NCBI GenBank assembly: GCA_900314445.1
Contig: OMVA01000001.1
Span: 1-34,487 of the forward strand
Length of the DNA stretch: 34,487 bases
Origin: an uncultured Lachnospiraceae bacterium
GTDB taxonomy: Bacteria; Bacillota; Clostridia; Lachnospirales; Lachnospiraceae
Direction: 5' to 3'
A program made the position numbers and the translations under genes. Shown piece by piece: positions 23,887 through 32,600 of the stretch. Numbering within the stretch: position 1 is the first letter of the stretch; every line of letters starts with the position of its first letter. The notes beneath the pieces were generated by a model that did no database searches, was not told the origin of the DNA, and saw only the letters and a program-made list of their open reading frames with translations.

Positions 23887-25188
23887 TTAGGCCTTTACTT
23901 CTGCTGGACCATATTCCAGAGATTCGTTAAAGTTTCTTGCATTTTCCATGGTAACCGCTGCGATTGCCTGCAGAGCTTCTCTTGTGAAGAAGGCCTGGTG
24001 GCTAGTTACGATTACGTTAGGGAACTGTGTCAGACGAGCCACAATATCTTCCTTCAGCATGTCTTCTGAATGGTCCGTATAAACGTTCTCATCTTCTCCT
24101 TCATAAACGTCCAGAGCAACGGCATGGAACTTGTTTCTCTGCAGAGAATGAATAAGAGCTTCTGTATCGATGAGTCCGCCACGTGATGTGTTAACCAGCA
24201 TAACGCCGTCCTTCATCATGTGCATTTCGTGAGCGCCGATCATATGATATGTTCCATTCTCGCCCATGATCAGTGGAGCATGAAGAGAAATCAGGTCTGA
24301 CTTCTGAAGAAGTTCATCCTTGGAAACATATGTGAGAAGCCCCTCCTCTTCCAGAGCCTTGTTAGGGAATGCATCCCAACCAAGAACGGTCATGCCATAG
24401 CCCTTGCAAATACGAGCCATGCAAACACCGATACGGCCAGTACCTAAGATTCCAGCAACCTTATTATGAAGGTCAACACCAAGTAAACCGCTCAGTGCGA
24501 AGTTGTTATCACGAACCTTGTTATAAGCCTTATTGATACGGCGGTTAGCTGCCTGAATGATTGTCATGGCATGCTCTGCAACCGCATATGGAGAATATGC
24601 TGGAACACGGAGAACGGTAATACCATACTCAGCACAGGCCTTAACATCCACATTGTTGAAACCAGCACATCTGAGAAGAATCAGGCGAACACCGCAATCA
24701 TGAAGGAGTTCGATTACCTTTCTTGGAGCTTCATCATTTACAAAGATACAAACTGCATCATAGCCTGTTGCCAGATGTGCTGTTTCTTCTGTAAGTCTTG
24801 TATCAAAATACTTAATAGAAGCATTATAGGCACCTTCGCCACGATCCTGTGAAAGCTCACTGAAGAAGATTCTGTCATAATCCTTTGTACCATAGAAAGC
24901 AACTCTTAATACGTCAACCTTCTTGTTCTTTGGTGCAGATTCAACAAGAACTTCCTGAATTTTTGCTAAAGCTTCCTTCTCATCAGGACCTTCTGCTGAA
25001 ACGATGAGCTTATCACCCTTCATAGCATGTAATGCCATAATACGAAGTACGCTGTCACCAGACGCCTTTTCTCCATTGCACTCGATTGTCACCTGGCTCT
25101 TGAAAGAGACACAAGCCTGTGCGATATGTGCAGCTGGTCTTGCGTGAATGCCCAGTGGGTTCTTAACAATATACTCAAATTTTTCCAT
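23887..25188 (-). CDS. HPr phosphocarrier domain fused to a D-lactate-type 2-hydroxyacid dehydrogenase
   Basis: A 433-aa fusion. Residues 1-85 are an HPr domain: NPLGIHARPAAHI with the phospho-acceptor at exactly His15, and Ser46 (GDSVLRIM) at the site used by HPr kinase. Residues 91-433 are a D-isomer 2-hydroxyacid dehydrogenase of the D-lactate dehydrogenase type. Its marks are VAFYGTKDYD, RCAGFNNVD, the Rossmann GTGRIG (249-254), Asp272 after beta-2 (favouring NAD), and Arg336, Asp360, Glu365 and His397 in the spacing of D-LDH catalytic residues. It should reduce pyruvate or a similar 2-oxoacid. The ATG at 25188 has GGAGGTG upstream; a longer in-frame start is not supported. PTS-dependent control of activity is inferred. 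Confidence 0.9.
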   Translation of the reverse strand: MEKFEYIVKNPLGIHARPAAHIAQACVSFKSQVTIECNGEKASGDSVLRIMALHAMKGDKLIVSAEGPDEKEALAKIQEVLVESAPKNKKVDVLRVAFYGTKDYDRIFFSELSQDRGEGAYNASIKYFDTRLTEETAHLATGYDAVCIFVNDEAPRKVIELLHDCGVRLILLRCAGFNNVDVKACAEYGITVLRVPAYSPYAVAEHAMTIIQAANRRINKAYNKVRDNNFALSGLLGVDLHNKVAGILGTGRIGVCMARICKGYGMTVLGWDAFPNKALEEEGLLTYVSKDELLQKSDLISLHAPLIMGENGTYHMIGAHEMHMMKDGVMLVNTSRGGLIDTEALIHSLQRNKFHAVALDVYEGEDENVYTDHSEDMLKEDIVARLTQFPNVIVTSHQAFFTREALQAIAAVTMENARNFNESLEYGPAEVKA

Positions 25189-25235
25189 TTTCCACCTCCG
25201 TATTGGAATCCCTACCGGTTTTTCCAACTGACTCC

Positions 25236-25252
25236 CGCAAAGTTCATTTGCA
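25236..25252. repeat. Dispersed element, copy R10
   Basis: CGCAAAGTTCATTTGCA, 48-64 bp upstream of the HPr-dehydrogenase start. Its GCAAA/TTTGC arms are perfect. Confidence 0.55.
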
Positions 25253-25362
25253 GGGCCATACATTTCTTTTCACAAAACTCGTCTCATAGCAGTCCCATCT
25301 GTTATATAGATGCCCACAAGATTTGCGAATTGAATTTTACACTACTGAATTTATTATAGCAT

Positions 25363-25383
25363 AGGTAAAAAGGCGGTAGTATA
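25363..25383 (-). promoter_or_regulatory. Two extended -10 promoters upstream of the HPr-dehydrogenase gene
   Basis: On the minus strand TGCTATAAT (box 25363-25368) and TGCTATACT (box 25378-25383), both with the TGn extension, lie 15 bp apart. They are about 175-195 nt upstream of the start codon. -35 boxes are weak, as is usual with extended -10 promoters. Confidence 0.5.
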
Positions 25384-25444
25384 GCATAATCCCCCTATTT
25401 ATCGGAAATTTCTGCCAATTTTATTAAATATTTATCATTTAATT

Positions 25445-26833
25445 TTACTGAGGAATCAGTCCCAGGACGATGATTACCAGAATGAGCAGAGGTACAACCA
25501 CTGTCAGGTAAATCTGTGTCGCTTTGCCCTTGGAATACTTGGCACCCTCTCCGGAATTTGCTTCTGCGATAAAGTTCTTATACTTCCAGCCAATTGGCAG
25601 CACGCAGAAAAGCACAAAAATCAATGAGCCGATTGGAAGCAGCAGGTTACTTACGACAAAGTCTTCAGAATCCAGCACGTCACGATTGCCGATCAGGTGA
25701 AGATTTGACCAGACATTGTAGCCAAGTACACATGGAATAGAACCCAGCCAAATGATAAAGAGGTTGAGAATAATTGCAAGCTTCTTCTTTACCTTAAAGT
25801 TATCTGCAAACTGAGCAATGATATTCTGGAATACGGCGATAACTGTAGAGAAGGACGCGAAGATCATGAAGAGGAAGAAAAGGCTTCCCCAGATTCTTCC
25901 GCCAGCCATGTAATAGAAAACGGTTGGCAGTGTGTTAAAGATCAGAGCTGGTCCCTGCGCCTGGTCAACGTGATATGTGAAGCAGGCTGGGAAAATAATC
26001 AGTCCTGACATAAGGGCAACCGCTGTATCCAGGGCGCAAATTCGGATAGCTTCTCCTGGAAGAGACTGGTCTTCTGCCATGTAAGAACCAAAGATTTCCA
26101 TGGCACCAATACCTAATGAGAGGGTAAAGAAAGCCTGGTTCATGGCATTCTTAACAATATTGCCAAAACCCACTTCTGCGATACGGTCCTTGTTTGGCAC
26201 CAGATAGAAAGTAAGGCCTTCCCTTACACCGCTTAAAGTAAAGCTGTTTATTGCAAGAATCAGCATGAGTACAAAAAGAGAAATCATCATAACCTTGGAA
26301 ACGCGTTCCAGACCATTCTGTAAGCCAAAGGAAATTACGATAATACCAGCCAATACAACGATGGACATACAGATCATCATTTCTTTGGGATCTGCCAGCA
26401 GATCTCCGAAGATTCCAGAAATAGTATCCGTAACCTCTTCCCCTTCATGCTTGAAAGAGAACTCACCACGAACAAACTTAATAAAGTAAGAAACCATCCA
26501 GCCTGTAACTGTAGTGTAATACATCATAAGCAGATAGTTACCAATCATACAGACCCAGCCATGAAGGTGCCAAAAACTCTTTGGCCCCTCCAGGGCCTTA
26601 TATCCCATAAGGGCTGATTTGCGACTGGCACGGCCAACTGCCAGTTCACAAGTTAGAACAGGAACCCCCAGAAGCACTAAGAATCCCAGATAAATCAAGA
26701 CAAAAAGGCCTCCCCCCTGTCCTGCTATATAAGGGAAACGCCAGACATTACCAATACCAATTGCACAGCCAGCACTAACCAGGAGAAATCCTAGTCGTGA
26801 CTTAAAACTGTCTCTCTTTTCTTCCATATCCAA
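25445..26833 (-). CDS. Neurotransmitter:sodium symporter (NSS) family transporter
   Basis: A 462-aa membrane protein of about 11-12 helices. It opens with the NSS signature GCAIGIGNVWRFPYIAGQGG, which forms the sodium and substrate site in LeuT-like proteins. It also contains PVLTCELAVGRASRKS, FFTLSLGIGAMEIFGSY and MIFASFSTVIAVFQNI. It probably imports an amino acid with sodium. Many bacterial members have 11 rather than 12 helices. The TTG at 26833 sits 7 nt after GAGG; the ATG at 26827 is too far from that site, though it remains possible. Confidence 0.92.
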   Translation of the reverse strand: MDMEEKRDSFKSRLGFLLVSAGCAIGIGNVWRFPYIAGQGGGLFVLIYLGFLVLLGVPVLTCELAVGRASRKSALMGYKALEGPKSFWHLHGWVCMIGNYLLMMYYTTVTGWMVSYFIKFVRGEFSFKHEGEEVTDTISGIFGDLLADPKEMMICMSIVVLAGIIVISFGLQNGLERVSKVMMISLFVLMLILAINSFTLSGVREGLTFYLVPNKDRIAEVGFGNIVKNAMNQAFFTLSLGIGAMEIFGSYMAEDQSLPGEAIRICALDTAVALMSGLIIFPACFTYHVDQAQGPALIFNTLPTVFYYMAGGRIWGSLFFLFMIFASFSTVIAVFQNIIAQFADNFKVKKKLAIILNLFIIWLGSIPCVLGYNVWSNLHLIGNRDVLDSEDFVVSNLLLPIGSLIFVLFCVLPIGWKYKNFIAEANSGEGAKYSKGKATQIYLTVVVPLLILVIIVLGLIPQ

Positions 26834-26917
26834 TAACCATCCTCATATTTTTCTCTTATATTCCTACTCTTATTTTGCCTGAAGGAAACCTTCCTTCATA
26901 CCAGTGACAAAACAAAA

Positions 26918-26946
26918 GCCCTTGCAGTAAAGACTACTGCAAGGGC
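26918..26946 (-). terminator. Rho-independent terminator after pyruvate kinase
   Basis: GCCCTTGCAGTA and TACTGCAAGGGC form a perfect 12-bp stem with a 5-nt loop. TTTTGTTTTG follows on the minus strand, 14 nt after the stop. Confidence 0.93.
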
Positions 26947-26959
26947 AATTTTACAATAC

Positions 26960-28375
26960 TTATTCTACGCGTTCAACCTTGATTGTGTTTGTGTTACCAG
27001 ACTTACCGTTAACCACACCAGCTGTTACAACTACGTTATCGCATACAGTCAGATTTAGAATATCCTTGGCATTCTTTACAGAATCCTTGAACATATCATC
27101 CATGTTTTCATACTCAGGGCAAAGGAATGGTGTAACCCCCCATGAAAGGTTCAGCTTACGGAATACCTTTGGAGATGTAGTCATACCTACGATATCCACT
27201 GGACATCTGAAACGAGATACCATGCGGGCTGTACGTCCTGACAGAGAATTTACAACGATTGCCTTGGCATCAACATCGATGGCCATAGCACATACAGAGT
27301 GTGAAATCGCATCCATGTTGTTGCGAACTTCAAAGTCTGCGTTACGGAATCTCTTAATGTAATGAATATGCTCTTCTGTGAACTGGACTGTACGAGCCAT
27401 TGCCTTAACAGCCTCAACTGGGTACTTACCAGAAGCTGTTTCACCAGAAAGCATAACAACGGATGTTCCATCGTATACAGCGTTTGCGACGTCCGATACT
27501 TCCGCACGTGTTGGACGTGGATTCTGAATCATAGACTCCAGCATTTCTGTTGCTGTAACTACACGGGAACCAAGCATACGGCACTTAGAAATCAGATACT
27601 TCTGTACAGAAGGTACTTCGTATGCAGGAATTTCTACACCAAGGTCACCACGAGCAACCATGACACCATCTGCTACAGAGCAGATATCTTCGATGTTATC
27701 AACGCCGGCACGATTTTCGATCTTAGCAATAATTTCAATATCAGAGCCCCCGTGTTCATCCAGGAACTTACGCATTGTGCGAATATCATTTCCTGTTGAT
27801 ACAAAAGAAGCAGCTACAAATTCAACATCATTTTCAATACCAAAGAGCAAGTCGCTCTGATCCTGCTTGGAAAGGAATGGCTGGTCCAGAACCTTTCCTG
27901 GGAAGTTCATTGACTTATGGTCAGAGAGAACGCCACCAGCAACTGTTTCACAGATTGCATCATTACCTTCGATGGCCTTTACCTTAAAGATTACAAGTCC
28001 GTTGCAGACAAGGATCGTATCTCCAACTTCCAGTTCATCCATCAGATTCTTGTAAGAAACAGAAACCTTTTCCTGATTACCAACAATGTCATCTGTTGTG
28101 AAGGTAAATGTATCTCCATCCTTCAGAGTGATTTTTCCATTTTCGAAAACACCAACTCGATACTCAGGTCCCTTTGTATCCAGCATGATTGGAATTGGAA
28201 GTCCCAGTTCCTCACGAAGTTTCTTAATGGTATCGATCTTACCTTTATGTTCTTCATGTGTACCATGAGAGAAGTTCAGACGGGCAACGTTCATACCGGC
28301 AAGCATAAGCTTACGCAGCACCTTTTCATCCTGTGAAGCAGGTCCAATTGTACAAATGATTTTAGTTTTTCTCAT
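26960..28375 (-). CDS. pyk: Pyruvate kinase
   Basis: A 471-aa glycolytic enzyme transferring phosphate from PEP to ADP. Canonical parts are TKIICTIGPAS, MNVARLNFSHG, MLDTKGPE, IIAKIENRAGVDNI with the catalytic Lys, VARGDLGVEIP, and ATEMLESMIQNPRPTRAE with SGETASGKYP. It lacks the extra C-terminal PEP-utiliser domain found in Bacillus enzymes. Two normally fixed spots differ: GPEYRVGVF in place of GPEIRTG, and LVCNGLVIFKV in place of a LIDDGLI-type strand. It has its own AAAGGA site and terminator. A dehydrogenase that may use its product is two genes downstream. Confidence 0.95.
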   Translation of the reverse strand: MRKTKIICTIGPASQDEKVLRKLMLAGMNVARLNFSHGTHEEHKGKIDTIKKLREELGLPIPIMLDTKGPEYRVGVFENGKITLKDGDTFTFTTDDIVGNQEKVSVSYKNLMDELEVGDTILVCNGLVIFKVKAIEGNDAICETVAGGVLSDHKSMNFPGKVLDQPFLSKQDQSDLLFGIENDVEFVAASFVSTGNDIRTMRKFLDEHGGSDIEIIAKIENRAGVDNIEDICSVADGVMVARGDLGVEIPAYEVPSVQKYLISKCRMLGSRVVTATEMLESMIQNPRPTRAEVSDVANAVYDGTSVVMLSGETASGKYPVEAVKAMARTVQFTEEHIHYIKRFRNADFEVRNNMDAISHSVCAMAIDVDAKAIVVNSLSGRTARMVSRFRCPVDIVGMTTSPKVFRKLNLSWGVTPFLCPEYENMDDMFKDSVKNAKDILNLTVCDNVVVTAGVVNGKSGNTNTIKVERVE

Positions 28376-28514
28376 AATATCTTCCTTTCAGAAAGCAAGT
28401 TAACGAAAACATAAACATCTTATAAGTTTTTCTAAAAGACCGCAAGATAAGTAATGACTATTTGTCTAGAATTTTTTTGGCTTTCCTTGGTGAAATTGCA
28501 CGCAACTAAAATGT

Positions 28515-28534
28515 AACGCTTGTTCTCAAGCATT
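28515..28534 (-). terminator. Weak hairpin after the dus-like gene
   Basis: AATGCTTG pairs with CAAGCGTT (one G-U) around AGAA on the minus strand, with a loose T-rich tail, about 30 nt beyond the stop. The rest of 28376-28563 shows only a weak TATAAG box before pyk. Confidence 0.35.
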
Positions 28535-28563
28535 TTTCGGTCATTTTCACGCAAAGGTGAGCA

Positions 28564-29646
28564 TCATAAAGACATAATTGCTCCGGCATTGGCCTGATAT
28601 TCTGCCAGGCTCTTGGACTTCCGGATTTCCTTCACAAACTTGTCCACCAGCGTCTTCTTCTCAGAACTGGCTCCCTGCAGGAAAATGGCATTGTCAAATT
28701 CGCCCCAGTAGAACCAAAGTTCCTTCATCTTCTCCACCACCGGTCTTTCTCCAGAATAATCGGCAAGATAGCCCTCCACAAGTGCCTTGTGGAATTCACG
28801 GAATTGCTTACGCCAGTTTGAATCATCCTGACCGGGAATCCCTGCATTTAGTGTGCCCTGCCCTGCATTTAATGTACTCTGCCCAGCACCAGCATTAAAT
28901 TCTCTCTGCAGCTTGCCTGCCAGTCTAGGATTTGCAATGGCGCCTCGCCCTATCATAATATCTCCGGCAAATGCGTTGCCCACAGGCACAATTTCCTGCA
29001 AGCGTTTTACGTCTTCCACCGAATTCAAATCCCCATTGTATGTAAGAGGAATACCTGTCACATATTCTGTGATTTTCTTAAAGACTTCCATACGGGCATG
29101 GCCTGTATAAAACTCCGTACCAAATCTCGGATGCACAATCAGCTCGGATACCGGATACTGTTTGAAAATATTCAGCATTCTTTCCGTCTGATTGATCCAG
29201 GCCTCCTGCAGTCCTTCTTCCTCCGTATTTTCTGGTGCCTGATAACCAATACGACATTTGATGGAAACCTTCAATGGACACTTGGAAAAAATCCCCTCCA
29301 GGTCCTTTTCCACCTGATCCATCACCTTAAAGGAACCAGCGCCTCGGCCCTTATTCACAACCGTCTTGGAAGGGCAACCCAGATTCAAATTCACCTCTTC
29401 ATAGCCCAGAGCCTGAATTCCCTGCACAATGCGCAGGAAAATTTCCGGATTATGTTCCAGAATCTGCGGCGTAAGTGGCGCCGCTGGATTCTTCTCCGGC
29501 AGCACCTCCGTTTTAAATTTCCCGCTAAGCTTTCCTGTATTCAGGAAAGGAGTGAAATAGTGGTCAATTCCACCATAATACTCTGCAAAAGTTTTTCTAT
29601 AGACATGGCCTGTCACACCCTCAAGTGGGGCAAGTTCGATCTTCAT
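28564..29646 (-). CDS. tRNA-dihydrouridine synthase family protein
   Basis: A 360-aa FMN-dependent Dus protein that reduces specific uridines in tRNA. It begins MKIELAPLEGVTGHVYR (FMN-binding start). The catalytic Cys91 is in LNLGCPSKTVVNKGRGAG. SIKCRIGY, ELIVHPRFGTEFYTG, TYNGDL and IMIGRGAIANPRL follow. An inserted low-complexity segment near residues 250-275 (QSTLNAGQGTLNAG) comes from a 21-bp tandem repeat. It starts 50 bp after the SNF2 gene stop with a dispersed element in the gap, so co-transcription is likely. Which Dus subfamily, and which tRNA position, is not clear. Confidence 0.92.
   Translation of the reverse strand: MKIELAPLEGVTGHVYRKTFAEYYGGIDHYFTPFLNTGKLSGKFKTEVLPEKNPAAPLTPQILEHNPEIFLRIVQGIQALGYEEVNLNLGCPSKTVVNKGRGAGSFKVMDQVEKDLEGIFSKCPLKVSIKCRIGYQAPENTEEEGLQEAWINQTERMLNIFKQYPVSELIVHPRFGTEFYTGHARMEVFKKITEYVTGIPLTYNGDLNSVEDVKRLQEIVPVGNAFAGDIMIGRGAIANPRLAGKLQREFNAGAGQSTLNAGQGTLNAGIPGQDDSNWRKQFREFHKALVEGYLADYSGERPVVEKMKELWFYWGEFDNAIFLQGASSEKKTLVDKFVKEIRKSKSLAEYQANAGAIMSL
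28840..28881. repeat. 21-bp in-frame tandem repeat in the dus-like gene
   Basis: Two units (28840-28860, 28861-28881) differ at a few bases, with a degenerate third beyond. Each adds seven residues, Q(G/S)TLNAG, to a loop before the C-terminal helical domain. Confidence 0.8.
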
Positions 29647-29674
29647 ATATTATCTCTCTTATTTCATTAAATTT

Positions 29675-29692
29675 GGGCAAATGAGTTTTGCG
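29675..29692. repeat. Dispersed element, copy R11
   Basis: GGGCAAATGAGTTTTGCG, inside the 50-bp gap between the SNF2 stop and the dus start, hence probably transcribed. Confidence 0.55.
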
Positions 29693-29696
29693 CAGG

Positions 29697-32600
29697 TTAG
29701 TTGGCATCCAGAATCTGAAGCAGTTCTTCCTGGGTGATGCTGGCGCTACCAACACCTTCGCCACTTAAAACTTCCTCAGCCAGGGATTTCTTTTTCTCCT
29801 GGAGTTCCAGAATCTTCTCTTCCACGGACTGCTTCATAATCAGCTTGTAAACGCTGACTGTATTCTTCTGACCAATACGGTGAGCACGGTCGGTGGCCTG
29901 ATTTTCCGCAGCCACATTCCACCATGGATCGTAGTGAATTACAATGTCCGCTCCCGTAAGGTTGAGACCAGTTCCACCAGCCTTCAGGGAAATAAAGAAG
30001 ACGTTGGTATCATCTTCGTTGAACTGATTTACCAGCTCCAGACGCTGCTGCTTTGGTGTGTTACCACGAATGTCGTAGTAAGTGATGCCCTGGGCTTCCA
30101 CGTCCTTCTCCAGCAGATCCAGCATAGAAGTAAACTGGGAGAACACCAGGATTTTATGGCCGCCGTCAACCGCATCCTGAATCAGCTGCAGGCAGGCTGC
30201 ACGCTTAGCAGATTCCCCCTTATAGTTGTCCACACAAAGACTAGGATCACAACAAATCTGACGGAGTTTGGTAAGCTCAGCCAGAATCTGGAAACGCTTC
30301 TTAGAAAAGTCTTCCTTGGAAGTTGTCCCCAGCTCTGTTTTCAGTTTTGTCACTTCTCCATCATAGAGCTTCTGCTGCTCTCCAGAAAGACCAGCAAAGT
30401 AAACCTCTTCCAGCTTTGGAGGAAGATCCTTCAATACGTCCTTCTTCAGACGTCTCAGGATAAATGGAGAAATCATCTGCTTCAGCTGCTGGGACATATC
30501 ATCATCCTGATGCTTTACGATTGGCGTCTCAAAGACCTTCTTAAAAGTCTGATACTTGTAAAGGAAACCAGGCATAAGGTAGTCGAAGATTGACCAGAGT
30601 TCAGATAATCTGTTCTCAATTGGTGTACCAGTTAAGGCATAGCGAACCTTACTATCTATCAGTTTTACAGACTTCGCCGCTGCTGTTGTGGAGTTCTTAA
30701 TATTCTGTGCTTCATCAATAACTTCCACATCGAAGGACTTGCCTTCATATTCAGCGATATCTCTCTTCAATAAATCGTAGGAAGTTACGATTACATCATA
30801 ATCATCACTTTGGGTAAGCAACTGGGCTCTCTCCTGCTGATTACCTGTAACCACCAGAACACTTAAGTCCGGCGCAAAGCGGGCAAGTTCTGCCTGCCAG
30901 TTAAAAATCAGAGCTGCTGGGGCAATGATAATGCTGTGAGGAGGTGTGAGATCCCGCTGGTTTTTCTCATCCTGCTGACTCTTCTGGCAAATGTACTGCT
31001 TTTTCATATCCTCCAGCAAAGTAATCATCTGAAGGGTCTTACCCAGACCCATATCATCTGCCAGAATTCCACCGAACTGGTACTGACCCAGCGTCTTCAG
31101 CCAACGGAAACCAGACTCCTGATAATTTCGAAGGATTCCCTTCATTTGGTCAGGAATTTCAAACTCTGCTTCACTGAAGGAATGAAATTCCCTGATTAAA
31201 CGACGGAATTCCCTGTCCTTGGAAGTCAGGAAATCCTCCCGGTTTTCCAGCATACTATCCAGATAGAAAGCACGATAAACTGGCAGATTCATCTTGCCAC
31301 TTACCAGTTTTCTAGGAGACAGGTGCATAGACTGCATCATCTGATAGAGGGTATCAATATTCTCTGAATTTGTTTCAATGAAGTCACCACTGGCAAGTCT
31401 GTGATACTTCTTCTTTGGATCATAGGACTGCAGAATTTCAATGAGTTCTTCCGATGTAATATCTGAACTTGTAACGGATAAATCCAGGAGTCCGGAAGAA
31501 ACCGAAACACCCACAGATACCTTTGGATTTTTTCGAATCTTGGTGGACTGGAAAGCTTCTGTACAGCGAACTTTTCCCAGAGTCTGGAGGGCTTCCACAG
31601 CATCATGAAGGATGCCAAAGGCGTGTTCTTCGTCATTCACACAAAGGAAATGCTTTTCCGATCTCAGATTAAAGAAAGAACGAATAACAGACATTACTCT
31701 TTCTTCCTTGGCCAGATTTCTCATCTGCCAGAGATGCTCCTCTGAAATACCAAGACTATTATCATCCCGATTCATCAGAGAGAACTTTTTATCCTTATAA
31801 GAAACATAGGCACCACACAGAAAATATTTACTGGTGACATCCAGATCAAAGGAGAAGTGAGCTCTTACTGGCTTTTTAGCCTCATCAAAAAGTCCTTCTT
31901 CCATTTCCACATCTGCAATTTCCTGCAGATATGGTAGCGTATCGTAATAAAAAGCAGACAGATACTTTGGTCCAATGGTAAGACTGATATGACCATTTTC
32001 TGCCGCATCTAAAAGTGGTCTGGCGTGACGAATATCTTCTGGAGAAACTCGATTAATGTGATGACTGGAAATATAATAAGAACATTTCTCACCTCGAATC
32101 AGCACTGGTACATCTCCATAAATATGAATACCACCTGCTAAATCCATGTCGGAGCGTACTGCTTCCACATTCAGGAAAAGCGGCAGTGCCGCATCCCGAA
32201 GGCGCATCATCTTCACACCATCCTGGGTACTTACTTCCACACCCTCTCTTGGAATCAGGTGGCAGAAAGCATCCAGTGCTTTTCCTGTTAAAATCAACTG
32301 ATTTTTAATTTTGATATCTGGTGAATATAACTGCTGAGGTTCATAGAAGCGGACATTTTCCAGCTGGGTCACTGCATCATCCATCATGTGGTAGAGATCC
32401 ATGGACTCTTCTGCAATATTCTTTGCATCCACAAAATAATCCTTTTTACCAGCCTTTAATTTTCCACCAGTTCTGGCAGTTCTTACGAAATCCGTAATAT
32501 TTCTGATCTTGTACATCTTGTCATTTCCATAACGGAATGAAAGTGCCAGACGATCAGATTCTGTAAGGGAAAGGCTTGGTTCCAGATAGATTTTCTCTTC

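Noticed and set aside
23887..25263. Longer start for the HPr-dehydrogenase at 25263
   Set aside because: The extra 25 residues lack HPr similarity and cover a dispersed element; GGAGGTG directly precedes the ATG at 25188, which also places His at position 15.
29880..30593. Plus-strand open frame (about 237 codons) within the SNF2 gene
   Set aside because: Fully antisense to conserved helicase motifs, with no promoter or ribosome site.
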